Shown here: piece by piece, positions 52,656-60,287 of the stretch
How the letters are laid out: each line of letters starts with the position of its first letter
Position numbering within the stretch: the stretch's first letter is position 1
Assembly (NCBI GenBank): GCA_023418475.1
Contig: JAEZZO010000004.1
Span: forward strand, 90,281 to 154,280
Reading direction: 5' to 3'
DNA length: 64,000 nucleotides
Source: Bacillota bacterium
GTDB taxonomy: Bacteria; Bacillota; Clostridia; Lachnospirales; Lachnospiraceae
Translations under genes and position numbers: made by a program
The notes under the pieces: generated by a model
Seen by the model: only the letters and a program-made list of their open reading frames with translations
Told to the model about the DNA's origin: nothing
Databases searched by the model: none

Positions 52656-54236
52656 ATGTCCTATACGGCTCTTTATAGAAAGTTCCGTCCGGACAACTTT
52701 ACAGATGTCAAAGGACAGGAGCATATTGTAACAACATTAAAAAATCAGATCATGGCACACAGAATTGGACACGCATACCTTTTTTGCGGAACCAGGGGAA
52801 CAGGAAAGACTACTGTGGCAAAGCTGCTGGCGAAGGTTGTTAACTGTGAGCATCCGGTTGATGGCAATCCCTGTAATAAGTGCAGAATGTGTAAGGCAAT
52901 CGCTTCCGGAACCTCAATGAATGTCATCGAAATTGATGCTGCATCCAATAATGGCGTGGATAATGTCAGGGAGATTGTGGAGGAAGTCAGGTATTCGCCG
53001 ACAGAAGGCCGTTATAAGGTATATATTATTGACGAGGTTCATATGCTCTCGGCAGGAGCGTTTAATGCGCTCTTAAAAACAATTGAGGAGCCTCCGTCCT
53101 ATGTTATTTTTATCCTTGCGACTACAGAGGTTCATAAGATCCCGATCACGATATTATCCAGATGTCAGCGCTATGATTTCAGAAGAATTACAATTGATAC
53201 GATAGCGGAACGTCTGGCAGAGCTGATGGAAGCTGAAAATATTGAGACAGAAGAGAAAGCTCTTCGTTATGTGGCCAGAGTAGCGGATGGTTCAATGCGT
53301 GATGCATTAAGTCTTCTGGACCAGTGCATCTCCTTTTATCTTGGTAAGAAGCTGACGTATGACAATGTTCTTGAGGTACTTGGTGCTGTTGATACACAGG
53401 TGTTTGCTAAAATGCTTGGATTTATCCGTGAGCAGGATGTGGCAGCCTGTATCAGGCTGCTGGAGGAGATAGAATGTCTGGGGCGTGAGCTTGGACAATT
53501 TACGATAGATTTTATCTGGTATCTGCGTAATCTGCTTCTTATTAAGACGACGGAAGATATCTCGGATATGATTATCGAGGTTTCTTCTGAAAATCTGGAG
53601 ATATTAAAGCAGGAAGCGGCAAAAATGGAGGAACAGGCACTAATCCGTTATATCAGAATATTTTCGGAGCTTTCCAATCAGCTGCGTTATGCAAGCAGAA
53701 AGAGAGTTCTAATTGAAATTACATTAATAAAGCTCTGCAAACCGGAAATGGAACAGAACCTGGATTCCTTAACGGCTCGTCTGAAAGCACTTGAGGAAAA
53801 ACTGGAAAACGGTGTTGTAATGAGTGACGGGCAAAACCCGGTACCTGCTTCTGCTACGCAGGAGAAGCCGCAGGTACAGAAGCAGATACTGGAGATTATG
53901 CCGGATGCACTGCCAGAGGATTTAAAGGAAGCGGCAGCTAACTGGAAAGGTATAGTATCCCAGATCACAAAGAAGGCACCGGCTTTAGGCTCCGTACTAC
54001 AGGCTTCAACGCTTAGCATTGACGGCAGTCAGGGATTGCTGATTGTGGTCATGGACTCTCTCGATAAAGAAATTATCGACCGTGAAGCACATATTCAACT
54101 GATCCGCGATACGGTTGCGCAGTTACTTCATAAACAGGTACAGATAAATACCAGATATCTGGACAAGAATAAGGAGAATGTGGAAGAGGTAGTGGATTTA
54201 TCAAAGCTGATTAAGGTGCCGATTGAATATGAATAA
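52656..54236 (+). CDS. dnaX: DNA polymerase III subunits gamma and tau
   Basis: The 526-aa clamp-loader ATPase. Walker A is CGTRGTGKTT, the zinc-binding cysteines follow in CEHPVDGNPCNKCRMC, Walker B is YIIDEVHML, the SRC motif is ILSRCQRYDF and sensor 2 is in GSMRDALSLLDQ. The C-terminal 150 residues match tau-type extensions. It loads the sliding clamp and holds the replisome together. AAAGGAAG precedes ATG 52656. Normally followed by ybaB and recR; here only ybaB is adjacent. Confidence 0.95.
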   Translation: MSYTALYRKFRPDNFTDVKGQEHIVTTLKNQIMAHRIGHAYLFCGTRGTGKTTVAKLLAKVVNCEHPVDGNPCNKCRMCKAIASGTSMNVIEIDAASNNGVDNVREIVEEVRYSPTEGRYKVYIIDEVHMLSAGAFNALLKTIEEPPSYVIFILATTEVHKIPITILSRCQRYDFRRITIDTIAERLAELMEAENIETEEKALRYVARVADGSMRDALSLLDQCISFYLGKKLTYDNVLEVLGAVDTQVFAKMLGFIREQDVAACIRLLEEIECLGRELGQFTIDFIWYLRNLLLIKTTEDISDMIIEVSSENLEILKQEAAKMEEQALIRYIRIFSELSNQLRYASRKRVLIEITLIKLCKPEMEQNLDSLTARLKALEEKLENGVVMSDGQNPVPASATQEKPQVQKQILEIMPDALPEDLKEAAANWKGIVSQITKKAPALGSVLQASTLSIDGSQGLLIVVMDSLDKEIIDREAHIQLIRDTVAQLLHKQVQINTRYLDKNKENVEEVVDLSKLIKVPIEYE

Positions 54237-54376
54237 GCTATTTTAAATCAAAAGCATTTAAAATTGTTATACTATTACAAAAGCTTTTGAATTATAATAT
54301 AGATAGAGAAATACTTATTGTGAAGACTGGATAAGAGATATCATCCATAAAAATTAAAAAGGAGAATTAAAACGAT

Positions 54377-54739
54377 ATGGGTAAAAAGGGTGGATTTCCG
54401 GGCGGAGGTATCCCGGGTAATATGGGAAACTTAATGAAGCAGGCACAGAGAATGCAGAAGCAGATGGAGGATAAAACCAAGGAGCTTGAGGATAAGGAAT
54501 GGGAAGCAACAGCCGGCGGCGGAGCAGTTACGGTTAAAGTTTCCGGTAAGAAGGAAGTGGTTTCGGTGAAACTCTCCAAAGAAGTAGTTGATCCGGATGA
54601 TATTGAGATGCTGGAGGATCTGATTGTGGCTGCAGCGAATGAAGCACTCCGTAAAATGGAAGATGAATCCTCTTCCGTAATGAGTGAAGTAACCGGAGGA
54701 CTTGGAAGTCTTGGGGGCCTTGGAGGTTTTCCTTTCTAA
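54377..54739 (+). CDS. ybaB: YbaB/EbfC family nucleoid-associated protein
   Basis: A 120-aa DNA-binding protein: Gly-rich start (GKKGGFPGGGIPGNMGNL), the central helix MKQAQRMQKQMEDKTKEL and strands around AGGGAVTVKVSGKKEVVS, ending in a Gly/Phe tail. It binds DNA as a dimer and is usually coupled to dnaX and recR. Its stop (TAA 54737-54739) overlaps an ATG that starts an 18-base match to recR, a trace of former coupling. Confidence 0.93.
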   Translation: MGKKGGFPGGGIPGNMGNLMKQAQRMQKQMEDKTKELEDKEWEATAGGGAVTVKVSGKKEVVSVKLSKEVVDPDDIEMLEDLIVAAANEALRKMEDESSSVMSEVTGGLGSLGGLGGFPF

Positions 54740-54792
54740 TGGATTATTACAGCAGGAATTTGGCTGGAAATGATAAGAAAGCGGATAAATAA
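54739..54792 (+). pseudogene. Vestige of the recR start overlapping the ybaB stop
   Basis: From 54738 to 54756 the sequence AATGGATTATTACAGCAGG is identical to 58655-58673 at the start of recR, and the ATG overlaps the ybaB stop (TAATG). Beyond that it diverges and ends after 17 codons (MDYYSRNLAG...). It looks like the original, translationally coupled recR start, left behind when DNA was inserted. Confidence 0.65.
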
Positions 54793-54881
54793 GGCGTTCT
54801 TAAGATGCCGATAAGCGCACTAATCATGAATTGGTAGCTGCTTAATATCGCATAAATACAAAACCTTATATTTGAATGATT

Positions 54882-54917
54882 AGGACCTGGACAGAATTTC
54901 TGTTTAGGTTCTTTTTA
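54882..54917 (+). terminator. Intrinsic terminator after ybaB
   Basis: AGGACCTGGACAGA pairs with TCTGTTTAGGTTCT (three G-U pairs) and runs into TTTTT. Confidence 0.75.
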
Positions 54918-54924
54918 TTACTTA

Positions 54925-55038
54925 GGAAAGTTCGTCCTATGTAATAAAAACCCTCCGGGAGATGCGCAGCTGCGCACGCGGAACAAAAGTTGTGCATTAT
55001 AGATATATAGTCGAGAGAGTATGCGTGGCACACTTTTG
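54925..55038 (+). repeat. Dispersed post-terminator repeat, copy C
   Basis: It has the same block order as 22731-22836: GGAAAGTTCGTCCTATG, AATAAAAACCCTCCGGG, GATGCGCAGC, GGAACAAAAGTTGTGCA, then the hairpin-like end (TATGCGTGGCACAC). As with the other copies, it begins within ten bases of a terminator. Confidence 0.75.
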
Positions 55039-55121
55039 TTCCTTAAAAATACTGCCATGTTACCGCTGTTTATTTGGACGAAGAAAATTTACCAATATGA
55101 ATAAACAATAATCGAAAGCTC

Positions 55122-55168
55122 TTGACAACCTAACAATTGTTAGATACAATTAATCTAACAATCGTTAG
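55122..55168 (+). promoter_or_regulatory. TetR-gene promoter with two palindromic operators
   Basis: TTGACA (55122-55127), a 17-bp spacer and TACAAT (55145-55150). A perfect palindrome CTAACAATTGTTAG (55130-55143) fills the spacer, and CTAACAATCGTTAG (55155-55168) lies on the transcription start, 25 bp centre to centre. This is the classic layout of an autorepressed TetR gene. Confidence 0.8.
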
Positions 55169-55182
55169 GTAAGGTGATTCAT

Positions 55183-55803
55183 TTGAAGAAAGATAAAAGT
55201 AATACCAAAAACAAAATACTGAAGACTTCCCTTGATCTCTTCTCCTGCAGAGGCTACAGCGCTGTATCCATTCGAGATATATGCACAAGAGTAGGTATAA
55301 AGGAAAGCTCAGTGTACTATCATTTCAAAAATAAGCAGGAGATTTTCGATGTCCTGTGCAATTCCTTTACAGAAACAACTTATGCAATGCCGCAGGCTTT
55401 CTCAGCGCAAATGCAAAATGTAACGTCAGTGAAAGAGGAGGAGGTTCTCTTTGTGTGTCGAAGCTTTTTCAATGATTATCTCATGAATGAAGAAATCAAC
55501 AAGTTCATTCGAATGCTGATCATTGAGCAAAGTACCAATGCGAAGGCCGCAGAACTTTATCACAAGGTTCTGTTCGACGACGCTTTTTACAATCAGAAGA
55601 TCATATTCAAATGGCTGGTGCAGATCGGTTTTCTAAAAAACGTCGAAATTGATACAATTGCCATGGATTATTATGCACCGGTTGTGTATCTGTTTCACCG
55701 TTATCTCGTTGCAGGAGATATCACGGATGAGATTAGAGTAAAGGCAAATGAACATCTTTTAAGGCATGTTCAAAGCTTTTTATCCAAATATAAGAAAGTT
55801 TGA
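55183..55803 (+). CDS. TetR/AcrR-family transcriptional regulator
   Basis: A 206-aa repressor. The N-terminal HTH (LDLFSCRGYSAVSIRDICTR, then GIKESSVYYHFKNKQEIFD) is typical of TetR, and a helical ligand-binding domain follows. TTG 55183 is preferred to GTG 55174 because AAGG lies eight bases before it. It probably represses itself through two palindromes and controls the ABC transporter encoded 249 bases downstream. Confidence 0.9.
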   Translation: MKKDKSNTKNKILKTSLDLFSCRGYSAVSIRDICTRVGIKESSVYYHFKNKQEIFDVLCNSFTETTYAMPQAFSAQMQNVTSVKEEEVLFVCRSFFNDYLMNEEINKFIRMLIIEQSTNAKAAELYHKVLFDDAFYNQKIIFKWLVQIGFLKNVEIDTIAMDYYAPVVYLFHRYLVAGDITDEIRVKANEHLLRHVQSFLSKYKKV

Positions 55804-55810
55804 TTCTAGG

Positions 55811-55929
55811 CTTTTATTTTATAAACGCGCCGAGCGGAGCGAGTGTGCATCCGCCGGAGGCTTTCTAATTCTCACGCAGGTTTATAATAACCTAAGTGCC
55901 GGAAGATCAGCGTGAGAATTTGACACTCG
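55811..55929 (+). repeat. Dispersed hairpin repeat, copy D
   Basis: It matches the reverse complement of 44742-44858. It contains AATTCTCACGC pairing with GCGTGAGAATT and, outside that, CGAGTGT pairing with ACACTCG. It lies in the leader of the ABC-transporter genes, sense to them, as copy E is to mgtA. Confidence 0.75.
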
Positions 55930-55937
55930 AATCATAT

Positions 55938-56023
55938 TAGGCAATAGCGATACGATACAGTTGTACAAAATGTATACGCAGAAAGTATAAATTTAATATA
56001 AATCCTGCGTTTCGCAATTACCT
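55938..56023. mobile_element. Short relative of the 13118 MITE-like element
   Basis: The left end TAGGCAATAGCGATAC and right end GTTTCGCAATTACCT resemble the terminal repeats of the 13118-13261 element, and the inner TGTATACGCAGAA matches its subterminal part. About 55 bp of the centre is missing and no target duplication is visible. It abuts repeat D, so the leader has been hit twice. Confidence 0.6.
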
Positions 56024-56052
56024 CAAGTTTGTTTTATGAAGGAGGATCATAA

Positions 56053-56973
56053 ATGTCTTACGTTGTACAAACAAGAGAATTAAGTAAAGCATTTGGTAAA
56101 TTTGTAACAGTTGACAAGGTAAATCTGCATGTTAAGAAGGGTGATATATACGGATTTATTGGTCAGAATGGTGCGGGAAAGACTACAACAATCCGTATGA
56201 TACTAAACCTTATCAACTCTTCTGGTGGAACCGTAGAACTGTTCGGCGAAGAAGTAACGGACAAAAACATTTATAAGCATTTAAAAAAAATAGGTGCAAT
56301 CATTGAAACACCGGGCTTTTATCCAAACCTTACAGGAGAGGACAATCTGGACATCCATCGGATTATGATGGATATCTCCGACAAATCCAGTGTGGATCGT
56401 GCAATGAAATTGGTTGGATTATCAGATCAGAGTGGGAAAAAGACACGTCACTATTCTCTTGGTATGAGACAACGACTCGGTATTGCAAGAGCTCTTTTGC
56501 ATGATCCGGAGCTTCTGATTCTGGATGAGCCGACAAACGGACTTGATCCGCAAGGAATAGTGGAAATACGAGATATGCTGACTGAAATAGCGAAAGAAGG
56601 CAAAACTATTTTGATATCTTCGCATATTCTTGCCGAGGTAGAAAAAATGGTCAACCGGATTGGCATCCTTCATAATGGAAGGCTTCTTGAAGAAATCAGC
56701 TGGGAGGATTTCTACAAAAAGTGCGGACATTCGATTCAGTACAGAGTAAGTGAACCGGGCAAAGCGGCCGAATTGATCGGAAAATCCATGAATGGGGCCA
56801 ATCTTTCCGTCACGAAGGATATTGTTACCTTAAAAACAAATGAAAGCGAAAACTGTGGAAGAATAACAAAGCTTTTGGTCGAAAACGGTATTGAGGTAAA
56901 AGAAAGCACAATGATAAAGGCTTCTCTCGAAGATTATTTTATAAAACTAATAGGAGGGAACGTCCATGCTTAA
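56053..56973 (+). CDS. ABC transporter ATP-binding protein (BcrA-like)
   Basis: A 306-aa ATPase: Walker A GQNGAGKTT, signature YSLGMRQRLGIARAL, Walker B LLILDEPTNGLDP, H-loop ISSH, and a C-terminal extension of about 90 residues as in bacitracin/lantibiotic-protection ATPases. AAGGAGG precedes ATG 56053. The first permease gene overlaps its end by 8 bases. Part of the TetR-controlled cassette between ybaB and recR; expected to remove a peptide antibiotic or similar compound. Confidence 0.9.
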   Translation: MSYVVQTRELSKAFGKFVTVDKVNLHVKKGDIYGFIGQNGAGKTTTIRMILNLINSSGGTVELFGEEVTDKNIYKHLKKIGAIIETPGFYPNLTGEDNLDIHRIMMDISDKSSVDRAMKLVGLSDQSGKKTRHYSLGMRQRLGIARALLHDPELLILDEPTNGLDPQGIVEIRDMLTEIAKEGKTILISSHILAEVEKMVNRIGILHNGRLLEEISWEDFYKKCGHSIQYRVSEPGKAAELIGKSMNGANLSVTKDIVTLKTNESENCGRITKLLVENGIEVKESTMIKASLEDYFIKLIGGNVHA

Positions 56974-57679
56974 ATTATTAACTTTGGAGCTTAGAAAACT
57001 GAAAGGGACCTTCCTTTACATATTAATTTCTATAGCGTTCTTAGCACCATTGATTCTGGTTCTTATTCAGTATTCTTCCGGAGAGAAAGCTTCATTCCCT
57101 GAAATTGTAACGAAAAGCATTGTTTTCATTCAGATGATATCCTTTGGCTGCGTAGTTATTTCCGGATGTTATATGATAACGCGGGAATACAAAAGCGATA
57201 TGGTGCAATACCTTGCAATTACACCCAATTCCATGATCCGGATACTGTTTTGCAAATTCATTTTGCTTTTTTTGGAAACATTTGTGCTGCAATTGGCTAT
57301 TTTTGGGGTGTTATTTTGCATAAATACGATTCTTAACGGTTTTAACGGTGACATTGGATTTCGTTATATTACCGCAGGCATACTAAGTTCGCTGTTTCTT
57401 AGTTGCCTGATCCCGGCTGTTACCTTTATTGCATTATGGAGGCGGAGCTTTGCCGGTTCATCAATCATTTTTCTGGTTTTGCTTATGCTTACCTTCCCGT
57501 TTGCCTTTATGAGCTATGGTTTCCTATTTCCTCAACTGGAGCCAATCATATTAGTTTCCGAATATCTAGGAAATAAACGCTATAATCAGATTGATTATGT
57601 ATATGGAATCCTGATCCTTGCAGCTACCTTTGCAATCTTTTCATATCTGTCTATCCGATGGGTAAGGAAAAAGGGGTGA
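56966..57679 (+). CDS. ABC-2 type permease, first subunit
   Basis: A 237-aa membrane protein with six predicted helices, starting MLKLLTLELRKLKGTFLYIL, a common start of ABC2_membrane_4 permeases (BcrB/LanE-like). AGGAGG lies eight bases before ATG 56966, within the ATPase gene. It likely pairs with the next protein in one transporter. Confidence 0.85.
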   Translation: MLKLLTLELRKLKGTFLYILISIAFLAPLILVLIQYSSGEKASFPEIVTKSIVFIQMISFGCVVISGCYMITREYKSDMVQYLAITPNSMIRILFCKFILLFLETFVLQLAIFGVLFCINTILNGFNGDIGFRYITAGILSSLFLSCLIPAVTFIALWRRSFAGSSIIFLVLLMLTFPFAFMSYGFLFPQLEPIILVSEYLGNKRYNQIDYVYGILILAATFAIFSYLSIRWVRKKG

Positions 57680-57683
57680 GACT

Positions 57684-58415
57684 ATGCTGCGAATACTAGA
57701 AGCGGAAATTAAGAAATTATATGCTTCAAAAATATGGTGGCTTATTGTGTCCGGAGCGGTATTACCCGGTCTTATCACCTATCTTTCTTTTTTGCAAAAC
57801 TGTAATATATCATGGCTCATTTTCCTTCATGTGGCGCTGCTGATATTCAATGTTCAGTCTCTGTTGATTTTTTCGGTATTCGCTGCCTTTCTCTGTGCCC
57901 GTGAGTATGAGGATAATACCATTGAGGTCATACTTTGCTATCCATATCCGAAACGGGACTTTCTCTTTGCCAAGCTGACGATTATGATTTTCGTCATCAC
58001 AGGCACGGCAGTCATGTTCGGTATATTTACGCTTTGCTTTGGCACGGTACTTCTTTCCTCTGGTATCAATTCGACTCTTTTGTGGCACTATATAAAAGTA
58101 TTGCTGCTTGTAATACTGATGCATTTTCTCCTGATCCCGGCAGCCTTTTTTCTTGCTGAGTTTAGCCGTATGGCTATATCCGGGGTTATTTACGGAATTA
58201 TCGGAATGTGCCTGTGCATGATGCTATACAAAACGAATTTCTTACAGTTTATTCCTGTGTGTATCCCGTTTGATTTGATTGACCATCTTCTGGGTATGGA
58301 TGTAATGAAAATTCTACCGAACTATAGTATCCACTGGAGCATCTTGACAGTCTGGTTTGCCCTGTTCCTATTATTAAGTGTAAATATTCGGTCAAATATA
58401 TACAGTAGAGGCTGA
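57684..58415 (+). CDS. ABC-2 type permease, second subunit
   Basis: A 243-aa membrane protein with six helices, beginning MLRILEAEIKKLYASKIWWL and resembling the previous permease in plan (AREYEDNTIEVILCYPYPKRDFLFAKL matches the amphipathic coupling region). AAGGGGTGAG precedes ATG 57684. Two unlike permeases and one ATPase fit a LanFEG-like or Bcr-like immunity exporter. Confidence 0.85.
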   Translation: MLRILEAEIKKLYASKIWWLIVSGAVLPGLITYLSFLQNCNISWLIFLHVALLIFNVQSLLIFSVFAAFLCAREYEDNTIEVILCYPYPKRDFLFAKLTIMIFVITGTAVMFGIFTLCFGTVLLSSGINSTLLWHYIKVLLLVILMHFLLIPAAFFLAEFSRMAISGVIYGIIGMCLCMMLYKTNFLQFIPVCIPFDLIDHLLGMDVMKILPNYSIHWSILTVWFALFLLLSVNIRSNIYSRG

Positions 58416-58440
58416 AAAACGATTTACCTGGAAATAGATT

Positions 58441-58474
58441 AAGGGCTGAAGGTGAATACCGGATGCCCTTTTTA
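58441..58474 (+). terminator. Terminator of the ABC cassette
   Basis: AAGGGC (58441-58446) and GCCCTT (58465-58470) close a stem that runs into TTTTT. Confidence 0.65.
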
Positions 58475-58487
58475 TTTGTATTTAATG

Positions 58488-58542
58488 CCGAATACAAATA
58501 CTTTTTTGGAAGCGCTTACCGGATAAGTAGCTCGGAATATGA
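58488..58542 (+). repeat. Dispersed short repeat (copy 2)
   Basis: GAATACAAATAC, GGAAGCGCTTACCGGATA and CTCGGAATATGA correspond to 26265-26319. It lies at the right end of the inserted cassette, upstream of the recR promoter. Confidence 0.6.
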
Positions 58543-58599
58543 ATGCCGTTAGACAATAATAAAGATAAAGCTATATAAATGAAAAGACCTATAAAACAC

Positions 58600-58628
58600 T
58601 TGAAAACAGGCACCTTTTAAGGTATGAT
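58600..58628 (+). promoter_or_regulatory. Promoter of recR
   Basis: TTGAAA (58600-58605), a 17-bp spacer and TATGAT (58623-58628). This private promoter replaces the usual co-transcription with dnaX and ybaB. Confidence 0.65.
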
Positions 58629-58655
58629 AATTCAAGATAAAAGGAGCGGAAACGA

Positions 58656-59252
58656 ATGGATTATTACAGCAGGCAAATTAGCAAGCTAATAGAGGAATTG
58701 TCAAGATTACCGGGAGTCGGTGTTAAGACAGCGCAGAGACTGGCCTTCCATATCATCAATATGCCGGAAGAGCAGGTAAGGAGTCTTTCTGAATCAATTA
58801 TAGAGGCAAAGAAGAACATAAGGTATTGCAAAGACTGTCTGACATTGACCGACAAAGATCTTTGCCCGATCTGCTCCTCTCCCGGAAGAAATAAGCGTCA
58901 AATTATGGTGGTAGAGAACCCACGCGACCTGGCTGCATATGAAAAAACAGGGAAATACGAGGGCGTATATCATGTGCTTCATGGAGCCATTTCTCCAATG
59001 TTGGGTATCGGACCGGCCGATATTAAACTAAAGGAGCTTATGCTTCGTCTTCAGGGAGATGTGGATGAGGTTATCATTGCAACGAATTCGAGTCTGGAGG
59101 GTGAAGCAACAGCAATGTACCTCAGTAAATTAATCAAACCCGCAGGAATTAAGGTGAGTAGAATAGCCAGTGGAATCCCGGTTGGCGGAGACCTTGAGTA
59201 TATAGATGAGGTTACATTATTGAGGGCGTTTGAGGGAAGAGTGGAATTGTAA
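58656..59252 (+). CDS. recR: Recombination mediator protein RecR
   Basis: A 198-aa protein of the RecFOR pathway that helps load RecA on gapped DNA. It has the N-terminal helix-hairpin-helix LPGVGVKTAQRLAFH, the zinc finger CKDCLTLTDKDLCPIC, the Toprim segment MVVENPRDLAAYEKTG and the C-terminal IASGIPVGGDLEYID. AAAAGGAGCGG precedes ATG 58656. Length is standard. It is separated from ybaB by the 3.9-kb TetR-ABC insert, although the two are normally neighbours in Firmicutes. Confidence 0.95.
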   Translation: MDYYSRQISKLIEELSRLPGVGVKTAQRLAFHIINMPEEQVRSLSESIIEAKKNIRYCKDCLTLTDKDLCPICSSPGRNKRQIMVVENPRDLAAYEKTGKYEGVYHVLHGAISPMLGIGPADIKLKELMLRLQGDVDEVIIATNSSLEGEATAMYLSKLIKPAGIKVSRIASGIPVGGDLEYIDEVTLLRAFEGRVEL

Positions 59253-59267
59253 GTTTATTTTTGCTTT

Positions 59268-59432
59268 TGTCGCCGGGCACCTTGTCTTATCGTTAAGGCA
59301 ACCGCAATTATCCTCATCGACAGTAGAAAATGAAATAGAAAAACATGCGAAAACATCTTCGCAATCAGACCTAGATAGGGCAATGAACCACAAATCGGTT
59401 CATTTTAACCGCCCCGTCTCAGGTCTGTTCTT
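59268..59432 (+). ncRNA. Candidate structured RNA, copy 1
   Basis: Three stems are visible. First, TGTCG/CGACA closes a domain holding AAGGCAACCGCAATTATCC. Second, a small hairpin TGCGAA/TTCGCA. Third, CAGACCT/AGGTCTG encloses GGGC/GCCC and ATGAACC/GGTTCAT. The conserved single-stranded pieces (ACAAATCG, TTAACCGCCCCGTCTC) match the copy at 61358. It lies just after recR. I cannot name an RNA family for it. Confidence 0.55.
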
Positions 59433-59534
59433 TTACCAGGAAAGCACTTTTTCTTCTCGTTTTTATCCCGGACCTCCTTGTTTTGAAGCATTCCGGCATA
59501 TTTAATTTTATCTGCGGTTCTCTAGCTAAGATGA

Positions 59535-59723
59535 TTATCGCTTTGGCAACTGGTAACCTATTAAGGCTTTATTAAGACAATCCTTAAAAGGCTTTAAGAC
59601 ACAATTTTTTTCCATTACAATATTCATAAAGTGTTCATTGCCTAGAATGGTTTTATCAGATACGATATTCTCAAATGCTATACTGTGCTCGGCGATATAA
59701 TTTGGCATTTGAGCCGTTTCCAA
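59535..59723 (-). CDS. Short hypothetical protein or gene fragment
   Basis: Sixty-two residues from TTG 59723 (with AGGTG six bases upstream) to a stop at 59535, directly after the flavin-type oxidase gene on the same strand. The text is protein-like (AEHSIAFENIVSDKTI, CLNKALIGYQLPKR) but I recognise no family. It could be the tail of a lost neighbour. Confidence 0.35.
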   Translation of the reverse strand: METAQMPNYIAEHSIAFENIVSDKTILGNEHFMNIVMEKNCVLKPFKDCLNKALIGYQLPKR

Positions 59724-59731
59724 TATCGCAC

Positions 59732-60187
59732 CTACATTTCATGACAAATAGGGATGGCGGTAGCTTCTGAAAAATTAATTCTGAAGCCCTCACCTGTTTC
59801 TAACAGAATAAAGGTTGCATCAACGGGAGCCACCTTAATCAAACGCATGATGGGGATGTCCGAATACCGTGTGAATTGTTGTGGGAGTTTTTCTTCTATA
59901 AAATGAGCGATTTCGCTATTGGATTCATCACAGGGATGTTCCAAAGAGGTAGCATATCCCGTAATCTGGATAGCATCTACGCTCAAAGCAACATGATTAT
60001 TTTGAGCAATTTGCTTATATTTATTTGAGCTTGTCTCTGTGACAAAATAAAAACACCCATTATAAGTGTAAACATTCACCGTTCTGGCTGCTACACCATC
60101 TCCATTTCTGGTAGCTAGTGCCATGATTTTATCTTGTCCAATTTCTTTATACAGTGTTTTAGTTGCTTTTATAAGCATTTCATTCAT
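59732..60187 (-). CDS. Pyridoxamine 5'-phosphate oxidase-like (flavin-binding split barrel) protein
   Basis: A 151-aa split-barrel protein: helix MLIKATKTLYKEIGQDKIMALAT, then strands with RTVNVYTYNGCFYFVTETSSNKYKQIAQNNHVALSVD, the usual flavin-contact region, and a C-terminal part with FILLETGEGFRINFSEATA. Such proteins bind FMN, F420 or haem; here probably FMN, with an unknown substrate. AAGGAG precedes ATG 60187. It is divergent from a WYL regulator with a shared palindrome between them, so the regulator likely controls it. Confidence 0.8.
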   Translation of the reverse strand: MNEMLIKATKTLYKEIGQDKIMALATRNGDGVAARTVNVYTYNGCFYFVTETSSNKYKQIAQNNHVALSVDAIQITGYATSLEHPCDESNSEIAHFIEEKLPQQFTRYSDIPIMRLIKVAPVDATFILLETGEGFRINFSEATAIPICHEM

Positions 60188-60229
60188 ATAAAATTATCTC
60201 CTTTTTATTTTCAGTGTACCAGTATATTG

Positions 60230-60247
60230 TTGACAACTGTATGTCAA
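60230..60247. promoter_or_regulatory. Palindromic operator and minus-strand -35
   Basis: TTGACA-ACTGTA-TGTCAA has perfect 6-bp arms. On the minus strand its TTGACA is a consensus -35 for the oxidase gene, so a bound protein would block transcription. Confidence 0.5.
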
Positions 60248-60287
60248 TGATTTATTCTATCGTTATCAATAATTTTGGAAGTGGATT

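Noticed and set aside
59230..59505. 91-codon plus frame across the recR end and beyond
   Set aside because: It starts inside recR and runs through the structured RNA candidate; the pairing pattern explains the sequence better than coding does.
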